A stretch of DNA of 64,000 nucleotides from assembly GCF_000429505.1 (NCBI RefSeq), contig NZ_AUBZ01000022.1:25251-89250 (forward strand), written 5' to 3'. This stretch comes from Aliagarivorans taiwanensis DSM 22990. GTDB taxonomy: Bacteria > Pseudomonadota > Gammaproteobacteria > Enterobacterales > Celerinatantimonadaceae. Made by a program: the position numbers and the translations under genes. The notes under the pieces were generated by a model. It made no database searches and was not told the DNA's origin. It saw nothing but the letters and a program-made list of their open reading frames with translations. Shown one piece after another: positions 25,331 to 33,990 of this stretch. Within the stretch, counting starts at the first letter, position 1. Every line of letters starts with the position of its first letter.

Positions 25331-25431
25331 CCGGTCACGAAAGGACTCTTCCGTTAGTTCGCTAGAACGCTGTCAGGGAACAACGACATTCGACTATTCC
25401 AGTCGCCGCAACATATAAATAGAGAGTCCGA

Positions 25432-26325
25432 ATGAAGAAGTTATTCACCCTGTGTCTGGCGCTGCTTGCCGCCTCCGTAAGCGCCGCCAGCGATGTCGAG
25501 TCTGTGGTTTTTACCGAGGTTGAAGAGCAAGAAGAAGAGCGTTTTATCTACGACCGCACCTTCCCGCTACTGGCCCAAGAAGCCTATGACCGTGGCTACG
25601 AGCTGCCTAAGCCTTATGGTTTCACCTTCAACTATATGAAGATGGATCAGCCGCTTTATGTTACAGGGATTAATATCACAAACATCCCCTTAGAAGGCAT
25701 CGTCAACAACTTTCTATCTGAAGCTATTGATGGAGCCCATCAGGAGTCAGAGACGTTTACTCTTCGCGGTGATATGTGGGTACTTCCATTCTGGAACGTC
25801 TACGGGGTAGTAGGTGTAACTAGTGGTAGCAGTAATGCCCCAATCAACGGTCGCTTTCTTGGACAAGAAATCAATAGTAGCTTCGACTTAACTTTTAAAG
25901 GCACCACCTACGGGGGTGGTACGACTTTCGCCGGCGGTATCGGCAACTGGTTTGCGTTGGTAGATGTTAATTACACCTACACAGATTTAGATATTTTAGA
26001 CGGTCGTATTACCACACTGGTAGCCGCACCTCGCGCAGGCTACCGTTACAACTACAAAGGTCATGACGTTCAGTTGTGGGTTGGCGGTATGTACCAAGAT
26101 GTCCAGCAAACCTTTAGTGGCTATGTGAAGGATCTTGATGGACTGGATTTTGTCGGAGATATCGGCCTTGACGATGCAAGGTTTACCGTTGATCAGCGCC
26201 TAGTCAACAAATGGAACACCGTAATCGGTAGCCAAGTTGCCCTTACCGATGGCCTCGATCTGCTATTCGAAATGGGCTTTGGCCAGCGTAAAAGCATGAT
26301 GCTGGGTCTGGGTTACCGCTTCTAA
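25432..26325 (+). CDS. Putative outer-membrane beta-barrel protein
   Basis: A 297-aa exported protein that I cannot name. Residues 1-19 form a signal peptide ending VSA. The rest has repeated amphipathic strands with many Gly, Tyr and Asn, and the chain ends GLGYRF, the terminal aromatic expected for barrels inserted by BamA. The middle of the gene (about 25640-26180) is visibly more AT-rich than its neighbours, which may reflect transfer or fast evolution of exposed loops. It is the first gene of a four-gene operon (gaps of 8, 3 and an overlap) with two lipoproteins and a BamA/TamA-like protein. Confidence 0.7.
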   Translation: MKKLFTLCLALLAASVSAASDVESVVFTEVEEQEEERFIYDRTFPLLAQEAYDRGYELPKPYGFTFNYMKMDQPLYVTGINITNIPLEGIVNNFLSEAIDGAHQESETFTLRGDMWVLPFWNVYGVVGVTSGSSNAPINGRFLGQEINSSFDLTFKGTTYGGGTTFAGGIGNWFALVDVNYTYTDLDILDGRITTLVAAPRAGYRYNYKGHDVQLWVGGMYQDVQQTFSGYVKDLDGLDFVGDIGLDDARFTVDQRLVNKWNTVIGSQVALTDGLDLLFEMGFGQRKSMMLGLGYRF

Positions 26326-26333
26326 CACTTGCC

Positions 26334-27242
26334 ATGCGCCTGTTACTCAGCCTGCTTGCTGCGCTCACTCTACAAGCCTGTTCTGCCCTGCACTGGGTGG
26401 AACAAGGCCAGCAGCGCGCGTTGCAGGAGCAAGGTTTTACCGAATCCGTACTACAACTTAATGACGGTGGCGAGCTACGTTACTGGGTAGGCGGGCAAGG
26501 CCGGCCGCTGTTGCTACTGCACGGCTTTGGTGGCACAGCTACCACCACCTGGCTACCAGTGATGCAAGGTCTGGCCGACGAGTACCGCATTATCGCGCCC
26601 GATCTGCCCTGGTTTGGCGACTCTTACAGCCATCAGCCCGCCGAACTGGCGGTGCACCGCGACGCGATTGCGCAATTGCTTGCTCAGCTGCGTGTGCCAA
26701 GCGCCCCGATTATGGCCATCTCCTACGGTGGCTTCGTCGCCTTAGACATGATCCACCACGGTTTTGAGGCCGAGCAGCTGATTATTCTGGCCAGCCCCGG
26801 GGTTCGTCTCGACGACCACCAGCTGGAATTGATGGCGACCCGCTTCGACAAATCCGATGCCACCGCGATCTTTGTGCCCAATGACCGCCAACAGATGCGC
26901 GAGCTACTCGACGGTACCTTTGAGCGCGCCCCCAAGCTGCCCGGCTTTGTCGATGAGCAGCTCTACCAGCGCTATTTCGAGCCTTGGCGAGATGAGAAAC
27001 GCGCCATGATTGACACCCTGCCTGCATATCGTGATGAGTTCGCTCAAGACTTTGAGGCGCGCTCGCTGCCTCGCACCTTGCTTATCTGGGGCGAGCAGGA
27101 TCAGGTGTTTCCGCTGACTATCGCCAAGCAGCTATCCGAGGACTACAGCGCCCCATTGATGGTTATCCCCGGTGCCAATCACAACATCAGCAACGACTAT
27201 CCGGACCTGATCATTCAGGCCAGCAAACTGTTTCTGGACTAA
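26334..27242 (+). CDS. Lipoprotein alpha/beta hydrolase
   Basis: A 302-aa envelope protein. Residues 1-16 end in a lipobox (LQAC), so it should be lipid-anchored at Cys16. The hydrolase fold is clear: LLLLHGFGGTATTTW supplies the oxyanion region, AISYGGF contains the nucleophile serine (the first Gly of G-x-S-x-G is replaced by Ala), GEQDQVFP supplies the acid, and GANHNIS the histidine. Likely an esterase or lipase acting at the outer membrane or in the periplasm. It starts 8 bases after the barrel gene and 3 bases before the DUF4056 gene. Confidence 0.82.
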   Translation: MRLLLSLLAALTLQACSALHWVEQGQQRALQEQGFTESVLQLNDGGELRYWVGGQGRPLLLLHGFGGTATTTWLPVMQGLADEYRIIAPDLPWFGDSYSHQPAELAVHRDAIAQLLAQLRVPSAPIMAISYGGFVALDMIHHGFEAEQLIILASPGVRLDDHQLELMATRFDKSDATAIFVPNDRQQMRELLDGTFERAPKLPGFVDEQLYQRYFEPWRDEKRAMIDTLPAYRDEFAQDFEARSLPRTLLIWGEQDQVFPLTIAKQLSEDYSAPLMVIPGANHNISNDYPDLIIQASKLFLD

Positions 27243-27245
27243 GCA

Positions 27246-28514
27246 ATGCGACTGATTAAAACCCTTAAGCGCGGCCTGTGGCTGAGCGCCTGGATGACCC
27301 TTGTAGGATGCAGCAGCAGTAACTGGCACAGCATGACTCTGCCCAGCGACAAGGCTGTGGAGGCAAGCCTTGAAGCCTCGCCCGCGTCAGAGCAGATCCT
27401 GCAAACCGAATCGCAGACCTTTACCCTAGCGCGCATGCCAGAGGCGATCCGCCCTTGCTGCGCCTTTGGTAACGCACAACGGGTGCGTATTGGTTCGGTG
27501 ATCATCCCGTATTTCCGTTATGCCAACACTGTTGGCATCAACGACTTGGGCGCCCATGGCTACGAAGCCGGCACCCTTAGCCTGCAGCGCCCCAAGCCCA
27601 CCTCGCGCCGTAGCAGCGAAGGCAACGGCCAAATGTACACCCTACGCGGTGGCTTTATCGATATCGCCCATGTGCGTGATACCGCCGACAACGCCATCGC
27701 CCTGTACCAGCGGATCTATCCGCAGCTTGGGCAAGCGCAGGTCATTGAGCTGCCCTATGAGATTGGCCCGCGGGAGATCCGCTTAAAGGCCTTCGACAGC
27801 TCCATGCTTAACCCGCAGCAACGCCGCGAGCTGGCTGCTCACCTAGCTACTTGGCTGGCCTACTCTATGGCCGAGGCCCATGAGCTGGCCCAGTGGCATG
27901 GCTATCGCAGCTGGCGTCCGTGGTCGGAGTCGGTCTCGGCCTACTCGCCAGAAGATATCTACTCCAACATGTTGGGCGCGAAGATTGCCTATGCCCTGCT
28001 GATCAACGAGCTGGCGAGTAACCGTGATATCTACAACACCCATATGACCCAATGGCTCAAGGCCACACTGCAGAGCCTCGAGCCGGTCTCGGTGAAGCAA
28101 AGCAACATGCTGTTTGATGCAGTCGATGGCCTGTGGTGGGACTCCTCGGTTGCCATGCCCAGCAAGTTTATGCTGCTCAAACGCCACTACGCGATGGGCA
28201 ACCAACAGTCGCCTTATCTGGTTACCGAGGAGATCGCCCGTGCCCACCCGGCCTGGGTGATGGTTGAAGACCGCTATGCAAGCGCGCCACCTGCGCTGAC
28301 TTTGGCCTTGCCGGAAACGGTGCATGGCTTTGAGCTCAAGCAACTCGCCGAGCAGTGGTTGGTGGTGGACAGCAAATTTGCCGCAAGCTTTGCCCATATC
28401 CCCAGCGAGCTTTGGGCCCACGGATTTAACCAAGAGAGCTTTGGCACCATCGCCGGCTATAACCGCCAGCAAGATGAGCGAGAGCTCAAAGATTGGCAGG
28501 AGACGCGTCAATGA
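27246..28514 (+). CDS. DUF4056 lipoprotein
   Basis: A 422-aa protein of the DUF4056 family. The signal peptide ends in a lipobox (LVGC, Cys22). The family signature RPCCAFGNAQRVRIGSVIIP starts near residue 68, and YTLRGGFIDIAHVRDTADNA near residue 133 is another highly conserved block, with His and Asp residues that could form a metal or catalytic site. No function has been established for the family that I know of. Genes on both sides also encode envelope proteins, so the operon probably handles a lipid or cell-surface component. Its stop overlaps the start of the next gene (ATGA). Confidence 0.8.
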   Translation: MRLIKTLKRGLWLSAWMTLVGCSSSNWHSMTLPSDKAVEASLEASPASEQILQTESQTFTLARMPEAIRPCCAFGNAQRVRIGSVIIPYFRYANTVGINDLGAHGYEAGTLSLQRPKPTSRRSSEGNGQMYTLRGGFIDIAHVRDTADNAIALYQRIYPQLGQAQVIELPYEIGPREIRLKAFDSSMLNPQQRRELAAHLATWLAYSMAEAHELAQWHGYRSWRPWSESVSAYSPEDIYSNMLGAKIAYALLINELASNRDIYNTHMTQWLKATLQSLEPVSVKQSNMLFDAVDGLWWDSSVAMPSKFMLLKRHYAMGNQQSPYLVTEEIARAHPAWVMVEDRYASAPPALTLALPETVHGFELKQLAEQWLVVDSKFAASFAHIPSELWAHGFNQESFGTIAGYNRQQDERELKDWQETRQ

Positions 28515-29704
28515 AAGCAGTTTGGTTCAACAGCTTATGCCTGATGGCTGCACTCAGTTTTAGCGCTAGCGCAGAGCTTGCCAATAGCGTGGTCATCGCC
28601 GAGCAAGACGCGCCTACCGCCGACTCAAGTGAACAAGCACCACTTAGCGCCATGGACCGCCTGCTGGAGAAGCTTGGCGCCGATGGCGAGTACGACCCCA
28701 GCAAACCCATCGACTTCAGCATTCTACCGGGCCCGTTCTATAACCCGGATCTGGAGCTCGGCCTCGGTGTGGCGGCGATTGGTCTCTACAATGTCGACCG
28801 CGATAATCCCGACACCCAGCTATCAACCCTGACCCTAAGCGGCTTTATCTCCACCAATGGCTCGCTGGGTATGGCCATCCGCAACAAGAGCTTTCTAAAC
28901 GGCGACCGCCAGCGCTTCTATCTGGATGCCGAGATCGCCAACGCCCCCGGTGACTACTATGGCGTGGGCTACCAGCAAAACGCCGATAACAACAACCGCG
29001 TCAGCTACGACAGCCGCATCTTCAACCTGCGACCCACCATGCTGACCCGGGTTGCCCCCAACACCTACCTCGGCGGTGGCTTTGTTGCCAGCTGGGTGTT
29101 AGTCGATGAATTCGATGCGCTGGACTCCAACGTCGACACCTCGGTGCTGGAAGACAACTCCACTAACGTCGGTGTGCACCTAAGCTTTATCCACGATAGC
29201 CGCGACGTGATTGCCAATGCCTATCAGGGCAAGCTGCTGGAGTTGCAACTGTCGGTCTACCGCGAAGAACTGGGCGGCGATAACAACTTCCAAAACCTCA
29301 GCCTTGAGTACAGTTACTACCGCCGCTTGGGCGGCAGCCGTGACATCTTAGCGCTGCAGCTGCAAGGCGACTTTAACAGCGGCGACGTCCCCTGGGATCA
29401 ACTAGCCCAAGCCGGTGGCGGTGGGCGCTTACGCGCCTACACCGAGTCGCGCTATCGCGATAAGCAGCTATTGATGGGGCAAGTGGAATACCGTAAGCAC
29501 CTCACCGGTCGTCACGGCGCAGTCGCTTGGCTGGGCGCGGGCGCGGTAGCACCGACCTTGAATGAGCTGAGCAGCGATGAGCTACTACCTACCGCAGGTT
29601 TTGGCTACCGCTTTGAAGTGAAACCGCGGATGAACCTGCGCCTGGATATGGGCTTCGGTCGCGGAGAAAATGGCTTCTATTTCAATGTTAACGAAGCGTT
29701 CTGA
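28511..29704 (+). CDS. BamA/TamA-family (Omp85-like) outer-membrane barrel, POTRA-less
   Basis: A 397-aa exported protein. A signal peptide (to FSASA, about residue 20) is followed by about 45 variable residues and then a barrel region matching the surface-antigen domain of the BamA/TamA family: GPFYNPDLELGLGVAAIGLY, YYGVGYQQN, FIHDSRDVIANAYQGKLLEL, and the late LAQAGGGGRLRAYTESRYRDK. It is too short to carry POTRA repeats, so it is an Omp85-like barrel of the short kind often seen beside lipases or lipoproteins. It is translationally coupled to the DUF4056 gene. Confidence 0.8.
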   Translation: MKAVWFNSLCLMAALSFSASAELANSVVIAEQDAPTADSSEQAPLSAMDRLLEKLGADGEYDPSKPIDFSILPGPFYNPDLELGLGVAAIGLYNVDRDNPDTQLSTLTLSGFISTNGSLGMAIRNKSFLNGDRQRFYLDAEIANAPGDYYGVGYQQNADNNNRVSYDSRIFNLRPTMLTRVAPNTYLGGGFVASWVLVDEFDALDSNVDTSVLEDNSTNVGVHLSFIHDSRDVIANAYQGKLLELQLSVYREELGGDNNFQNLSLEYSYYRRLGGSRDILALQLQGDFNSGDVPWDQLAQAGGGGRLRAYTESRYRDKQLLMGQVEYRKHLTGRHGAVAWLGAGAVAPTLNELSSDELLPTAGFGYRFEVKPRMNLRLDMGFGRGENGFYFNVNEAF

Positions 29705-29784
29705 TGCCAGCTAAACTTCGCTTTTCCTATACTGAATTGCTAAACTGCGCCATCGCCACACCGTACTAACCTTGGAGTGTTTTA

Positions 29785-30408
29785 ATGAGCCAAGTAGAGA
29801 TCAGAGCCCGAGTTCCCTTTCATGTGGGGCCTCGCAGTGACATCCCTACCGAGATGCTGTCGTTCTCGGGGCTGTCTAGCGACAAAGAACATGTGGCGCT
29901 GGTGTTTAAGCAAGCTGATCAGCAGCAAGATTGCCCCTTGGTGCGCCTACATTCTGAGTGTCTAACCGGCGATGTGTTTGGCTCTTCACGCTGTGACTGT
30001 GGCGAACAGCTCAATGAGGCCATCGAGAAGATGGCTGAACAAGGCGGCGTACTCCTTTATCTACGCCAAGAAGGCCGTGGCATTGGCCTGTATAACAAGC
30101 TCGATGCCTATAAGCTGCAGATCCAAGGCGTCGACACCTACTCGGCCAACAACCAACTCGGCTTCGACGACGACTTGCGCGACTTTGGTGAAGCGGTGGA
30201 CATGCTCACAGCTTTGGGTATCAAGCAGCTACGCCTGCTCAGCAACAACCCGCGCAAGCAACAAGCCCTCAATGAAGCTGGTCTCGACGTCAAAGAGATG
30301 GAGAGCACTGGTGTATACCGCAAGCAAGACAACCACTACTACCTGGAAACCAAGGCTAACAAAGGTAAACACCGTCTGAAGATAGCCAAGAATATTCAGC
30401 CTGCTTAA
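29785..30408 (+). CDS. ribA: GTP cyclohydrolase II
   Basis: A 207-aa cytoplasmic enzyme opening GTP in the first step of riboflavin synthesis. Landmarks are the zinc and substrate region [23 protein letters not shown] (three cysteines), the [19 protein letters not shown] block, and the late [12 protein letters not shown] segment. It is a stand-alone RibA and not a RibBA fusion, as in E. coli. TTGGAGTG precedes the ATG. It has its own transcript between the envelope operon and the convergent DUF1513 gene; I see no FMN riboswitch upstream. Confidence 0.93.
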   Translation: MSQVEIRARVPFHVGPRSDIPTEMLSFSGLSSDKEHVALVFKQADQQQDCPLVRLHSECLTGDVFGSSRCDCGEQLNEAIEKMAEQGGVLLYLRQEGRGIGLYNKLDAYKLQIQGVDTYSANNQLGFDDDLRDFGEAVDMLTALGIKQLRLLSNNPRKQQALNEAGLDVKEMESTGVYRKQDNHYYLETKANKGKHRLKIAKNIQPA

Positions 30409-30420
30409 GCTTACGTTCTG

Positions 30421-31512
30421 CTAGCTTGGGCTGTAGTAGCTCAAATGGTTATCCCATTGCAGGGGCAAACGCACTCGCCCCTCACCACTGGCTAGCCAGC
30501 CCCGACCGCTGCTAACAGCCAGCTTTTCGCTGGTTGCAGCAATCCCACAGACATCTTCAAAACGCTTTAGGCTCAACAGTTCACCGTTTTGCTGCGACCA
30601 CTGACCAAGTAAATGCCCCCGAGGCGAGCTGGCAAAGACGCTACCGGCAAAACATTCAATACTGCCGACATAGCCGTTGAACAGCTCCCAGTAGTCGCCC
30701 CCAGCGTCTAAGGCTTGCAAAGGCTGCCCGGGCAGTTGAGAGAAAACCAGGCTCTGTGACCAACTCGATTCACGCTGGGCCTGACAGGCGAGCCAAAGGC
30801 GACCGTCATCGGCGCGACTGATATGGCGGATGCTTAAGGATTTATCCGCCAGCACCCGAGTATCCAGCAACTCGCCGGTTAGCAGTGAAAAGCGCAGTAA
30901 GGCCGGTTGCAGACTGTCGAGATTAAGCTTGGTGCGCCCTTGGGTGTGGATCCCACCCAAGGCGACCACCAGTTGCTCGCCATCTACCAACAGCTGGTGC
31001 GGGCCTAAGCCCGGCAGCACCCAGCGCTCGCTTAGACACCAACCTTGCCTAGAGCGCTGATAGTGAAGAACCCAACCTTGGCTGCTCTGGCGCTCCGCCG
31101 CCGACACCAGCAGCCGCTCTGCCCCCACAAATACTGCATGACCATTGAAGCACAAGCCGTTCGGAGGGCTGAGCTGCTCAAGCGCGCGCCCGCTTAGCGG
31201 ATCAAACAGCATCAGATAGTCGCCGGGGCGCCGGGCCACGCAGGCCGCCAGCGCGCCATCATTCGATAAAGCAACTTGATGGCCGCGAGCGGGCATAGGC
31301 AGCTGATAGCGCAGCTCCCCATCACTGCTGGCGGCGACCACATAGTGCTGCGCGTCTTGCTTGGCGCAGCCGATAACACCACGCCAGTTCTCCTTGGCCG
31401 AGCCCACGTCAGCTGATGCCAAAGCATGCGCAGCAACCCAAGGGCTGGGAAGGCTTGCTCCCAGCGCCATTAACAGTTTGAGGCTGTTGCGCCGAGCGTG
31501 ATCAGTCGCCAT
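30421..31512 (-). CDS. DUF1513 protein, beta-propeller-like, of the imelysin operon
   Basis: A 363-aa exported protein of the DUF1513 family. The N-terminus, HARRNSLKLLMALGASLPSP, is a twin-arginine-like signal sequence. The rest is strand-rich with repeating blocks such as GHQVALSNDGALAACVARRPGD, suggesting a beta-propeller in the periplasm. DUF1513 proteins are found with imelysins and a di-haem oxidoreductase in iron-linked operons; the role is not established. It is the last gene of the operon and overlaps the upstream imelysin gene by 11 bases. Confidence 0.82.
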   Translation of the reverse strand: MATDHARRNSLKLLMALGASLPSPWVAAHALASADVGSAKENWRGVIGCAKQDAQHYVVAASSDGELRYQLPMPARGHQVALSNDGALAACVARRPGDYLMLFDPLSGRALEQLSPPNGLCFNGHAVFVGAERLLVSAAERQSSQGWVLHYQRSRQGWCLSERWVLPGLGPHQLLVDGEQLVVALGGIHTQGRTKLNLDSLQPALLRFSLLTGELLDTRVLADKSLSIRHISRADDGRLWLACQAQRESSWSQSLVFSQLPGQPLQALDAGGDYWELFNGYVGSIECFAGSVFASSPRGHLLGQWSQQNGELLSLKRFEDVCGIAATSEKLAVSSGRGWLASGEGRVRLPLQWDNHLSYYSPS

Positions 31513-32470
31513 CGTGATTGTTAAATCCTAAGTTCAAGTTCAAGCCCAAGGCCTTAGGCACTGCGGTCGAGAGTAATCCCGCCAGCTCAGCCAACTGCTG
31601 CTGGCTGCTTTGCCAGGGCTGCAGCGCCTGTTCAGCAACACTAGGCTCGAGCAGCGGCAGGCCCGCCAGCAGGCTAGCCAAGGCTTGCTCGAGCTTCTCT
31701 GCCAATTGCGGGTCGCGCTGCGCCAGATAGGGCTTCAACCCGACCTGATAACGCCTAGCGAGTTGCTTAGCCTGCTCACGGAGCAACCACATCGACTGGT
31801 CGCTGCGCCATGCCTCGCCTTGGTAGGGACGCAGGCGCTGGTGTTCAGAGCTAAACATGGCCCCCAGTTTTTTCTGCATCAAGGTCGCCTGCAGGTGATA
31901 GCTATCGACCATGGCCAGCACCAATAGATCAGGCTCGGCCTTGCTCAAATACTCGGCTAGCGCGGCCGACAGATAGCCCTGCTGCTGCAGGTAGGCCTCG
32001 GTCACCAGCCCCAGCAAGGCACAATCTCGCTCAGACTCAGCATATAGCAGTACGGCCAACGAGCGCAGGTTGCGCTGGGTCACCGCCATGGACGCAGGCT
32101 TGGGGAGGCTTATCGCCGCACTTAGCTTGGCCACCGCCCGGCCCACGTTGTCTTTTTTATCCGGCCAGTAGCTGATCGCCCACAGCGTTCGCAGATCCTC
32201 CAAGGGCCCCAGGCCACTGGCCTGCAGCGCTAGCCAGCTCTGATAGTGCTCAAGCCAGGCTTGATTTAGCGCATCCGGCTGCGTTTGCGGATTGGCGCAA
32301 TAGCCTTGCTGACTCTCGGCGAAGTGCTTGGCACTGCTATCGAAATCCTGCAAGTAGCCGGCAAACAGGGCTTGCTCTTGTTCTAGCCATTGGGTCTGCC
32401 CACCGCCATCAGCAAACGAGGCCACGCTGCATAGCATTAGCACCGATGCGCACATTAGCTGCTTCATCAC
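31502..32470 (-). CDS. Imelysin-family periplasmic protein (second copy)
   Basis: A 322-aa protein with a signal peptide ending SFA (about residue 20) and an all-helical imelysin-like (IrpA/insulin-cleaving peptidase M75) domain. Family members bind iron at the cell surface or in the periplasm. This copy lacks the canonical GxHxxE motif seen in the first imelysin of the operon, so its metal site must differ or be lost. It starts 6 bases after the di-haem oxidoreductase gene, so translation is coupled. Confidence 0.78.
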   Translation of the reverse strand: MMKQLMCASVLMLCSVASFADGGGQTQWLEQEQALFAGYLQDFDSSAKHFAESQQGYCANPQTQPDALNQAWLEHYQSWLALQASGLGPLEDLRTLWAISYWPDKKDNVGRAVAKLSAAISLPKPASMAVTQRNLRSLAVLLYAESERDCALLGLVTEAYLQQQGYLSAALAEYLSKAEPDLLVLAMVDSYHLQATLMQKKLGAMFSSEHQRLRPYQGEAWRSDQSMWLLREQAKQLARRYQVGLKPYLAQRDPQLAEKLEQALASLLAGLPLLEPSVAEQALQPWQSSQQQLAELAGLLSTAVPKALGLNLNLGFNNHDGD

Positions 32471-32476
32471 AACCTC

Positions 32477-33892
32477 CTAGAGTGAGTTAACAAAGGCCAG
32501 CAGCGCCTCACGCTGGGCTTGGCTGAGCGCCATGTAGCTGTCGCGCGAAGCTTGCGCTTCGCCGCCATGCCAAAAGATCGCTTCTTCCACATTGCGGGCG
32601 CGCCCATCGTGCAATAGCTCAGAGTGGCCGTTGACCACCGGCTGCAAGCCGATGCCCCACAACGGCGGAGTGCGCCAGTGCTGGCCGCTGGCCAGATATT
32701 CCGGCCGACCATCGCTTAGCCCTTCACCCATGTCATGCAGTAGCAAATCGGTGTAGGGGTAGATGGTCTGCTCACTCAGGGCTGGGCGGTCTTCACGCTT
32801 GGCAGTGACAAATTTGCGCACATGGCAGCTATCGCAACTGAGCTGGCTAAACAGCGCATCGCCCTCACTCACCTGCGGCTCATCGAGATTACGCCGTTTC
32901 GGTACCGCCAGATGCTGGGTATAAAACTCCACTAAATCGAGAATGTTTTCACTGACCTCCGCCGCACCGCCGGAGGCGGCATTCAAGCAATCTGCCTGGG
33001 CGGCGCTGCAGTCATCGCTGGCGAACCACGCGCTGGTGATACCAATATCACCGTTAAAAGCAGCCGCGTTTTGCTGGCGCAGGCTTGGCTGGCCACTCTT
33101 CCAGCCAAAGCGGCCCAACTGGAAGTCCTGACTTTGGATATCCCACACCAAGTTGGCGATACCGCGGATACCGTCGTTGTTGCTGTCTTGCGGATCGGCC
33201 AAGGCCATAATATCCGTCTCGCTAATGCTCTCCAGCAGCCCGAGGCCAATCATCGCCGGGGCGACACGCAACGAAAACAGAGTATCGGGGTGCATCGGCC
33301 CATAGCCGAGCTGATCGACAACTAATTCGGGGCGGCGCAGCTCGCGCTGCGAACCATCGGCCAAGCTGACTTGCTGATAGCTGTAGCTCACCCGCACTCG
33401 CGCCTCTGGTGCCACGCCGGGTATCGCTTGGTCTTGGATCTGTCCGCCGTAATTGGGTTCGGGAATCGTGCCATGTAGGCGCTCAAACTCGCGCTGCTCG
33501 CCGCTCGTGGCCGGAATGCTAATTCGCACCAACATCGACACTGCATTGTCGTCGCCCACTTCGGCGACATGACCACGGCCATCCTTGATATGACAGTTCT
33601 GACAGCCATTGGTGTTAAACAGCGGGCCCAGGCCATCGCGGGCGATGGTGGTGGCGGGGGCAACCACCCAAGGGTTACGAAAAAAGCTATTACCGGAGCT
33701 AAACTCCAAACGCCCTTCAAAGCCGAGGTTGCTAGCAGGCATAGAAAAGGCGTTTTGGTCTTGTTTGGAGGTCGTGGTCCCCCCTCCCGGTAAGGCCGGA
33801 TTAGCCAGCAAAGAGCCGGAGACTAACGCAGCGGAGGCTGCCCCCAGCCAAGCCCACCCAACTAAACCATCTGTTGATATGCGCGCTGACAT
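32477..33892 (-). CDS. Di-haem c-type oxidoreductase (DUF1111, 'thiol oxidoreductase' family)
   Basis: A 471-aa periplasmic protein with an N-terminal membrane/signal segment (about residues 9-30). Two c-type haem motifs are clear: C97-x2-C100-H101 (GCQNCHIKDGRGH) and C353-x2-C356-H357 (SCDSCHVRK). This arrangement is that of the MauG/CcpA-related DUF1111 family, usually encoded between imelysin genes. It may oxidise or reduce iron during uptake, which is inference from context. The upstream gap contains a UUCG hairpin (33950-33965). Confidence 0.85.
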   Translation of the reverse strand: MSARISTDGLVGWAWLGAASAALVSGSLLANPALPGGGTTTSKQDQNAFSMPASNLGFEGRLEFSSGNSFFRNPWVVAPATTIARDGLGPLFNTNGCQNCHIKDGRGHVAEVGDDNAVSMLVRISIPATSGEQREFERLHGTIPEPNYGGQIQDQAIPGVAPEARVRVSYSYQQVSLADGSQRELRRPELVVDQLGYGPMHPDTLFSLRVAPAMIGLGLLESISETDIMALADPQDSNNDGIRGIANLVWDIQSQDFQLGRFGWKSGQPSLRQQNAAAFNGDIGITSAWFASDDCSAAQADCLNAASGGAAEVSENILDLVEFYTQHLAVPKRRNLDEPQVSEGDALFSQLSCDSCHVRKFVTAKREDRPALSEQTIYPYTDLLLHDMGEGLSDGRPEYLASGQHWRTPPLWGIGLQPVVNGHSELLHDGRARNVEEAIFWHGGEAQASRDSYMALSQAQREALLAFVNSL

Positions 33893-33949
33893 ACTCTCTC
33901 CTTGTTATCTTTCTTTAGCGGCAAAACTACGACAAAGGGAACGACAAAG

Positions 33950-33965
33950 GGGAGCCGAAGCTCCC
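33950..33965 (-). other. Intercistronic UUCG-tetraloop hairpin in the imelysin operon
   Basis: On the minus strand GGGAGC-TTCG-GCTCCC forms a 6-bp stem closed by a C(UUCG)G tetraloop, exceptionally stable in RNA. It lies 26 bases after the first imelysin stop. The downstream tract is CTTTG-rich with no long T run, so it probably reduces read-through or protects the first message's 3' end. Confidence 0.65.
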
Positions 33966-33990
33966 AGTTGCTTAATCAAGGTAGGGTTGA

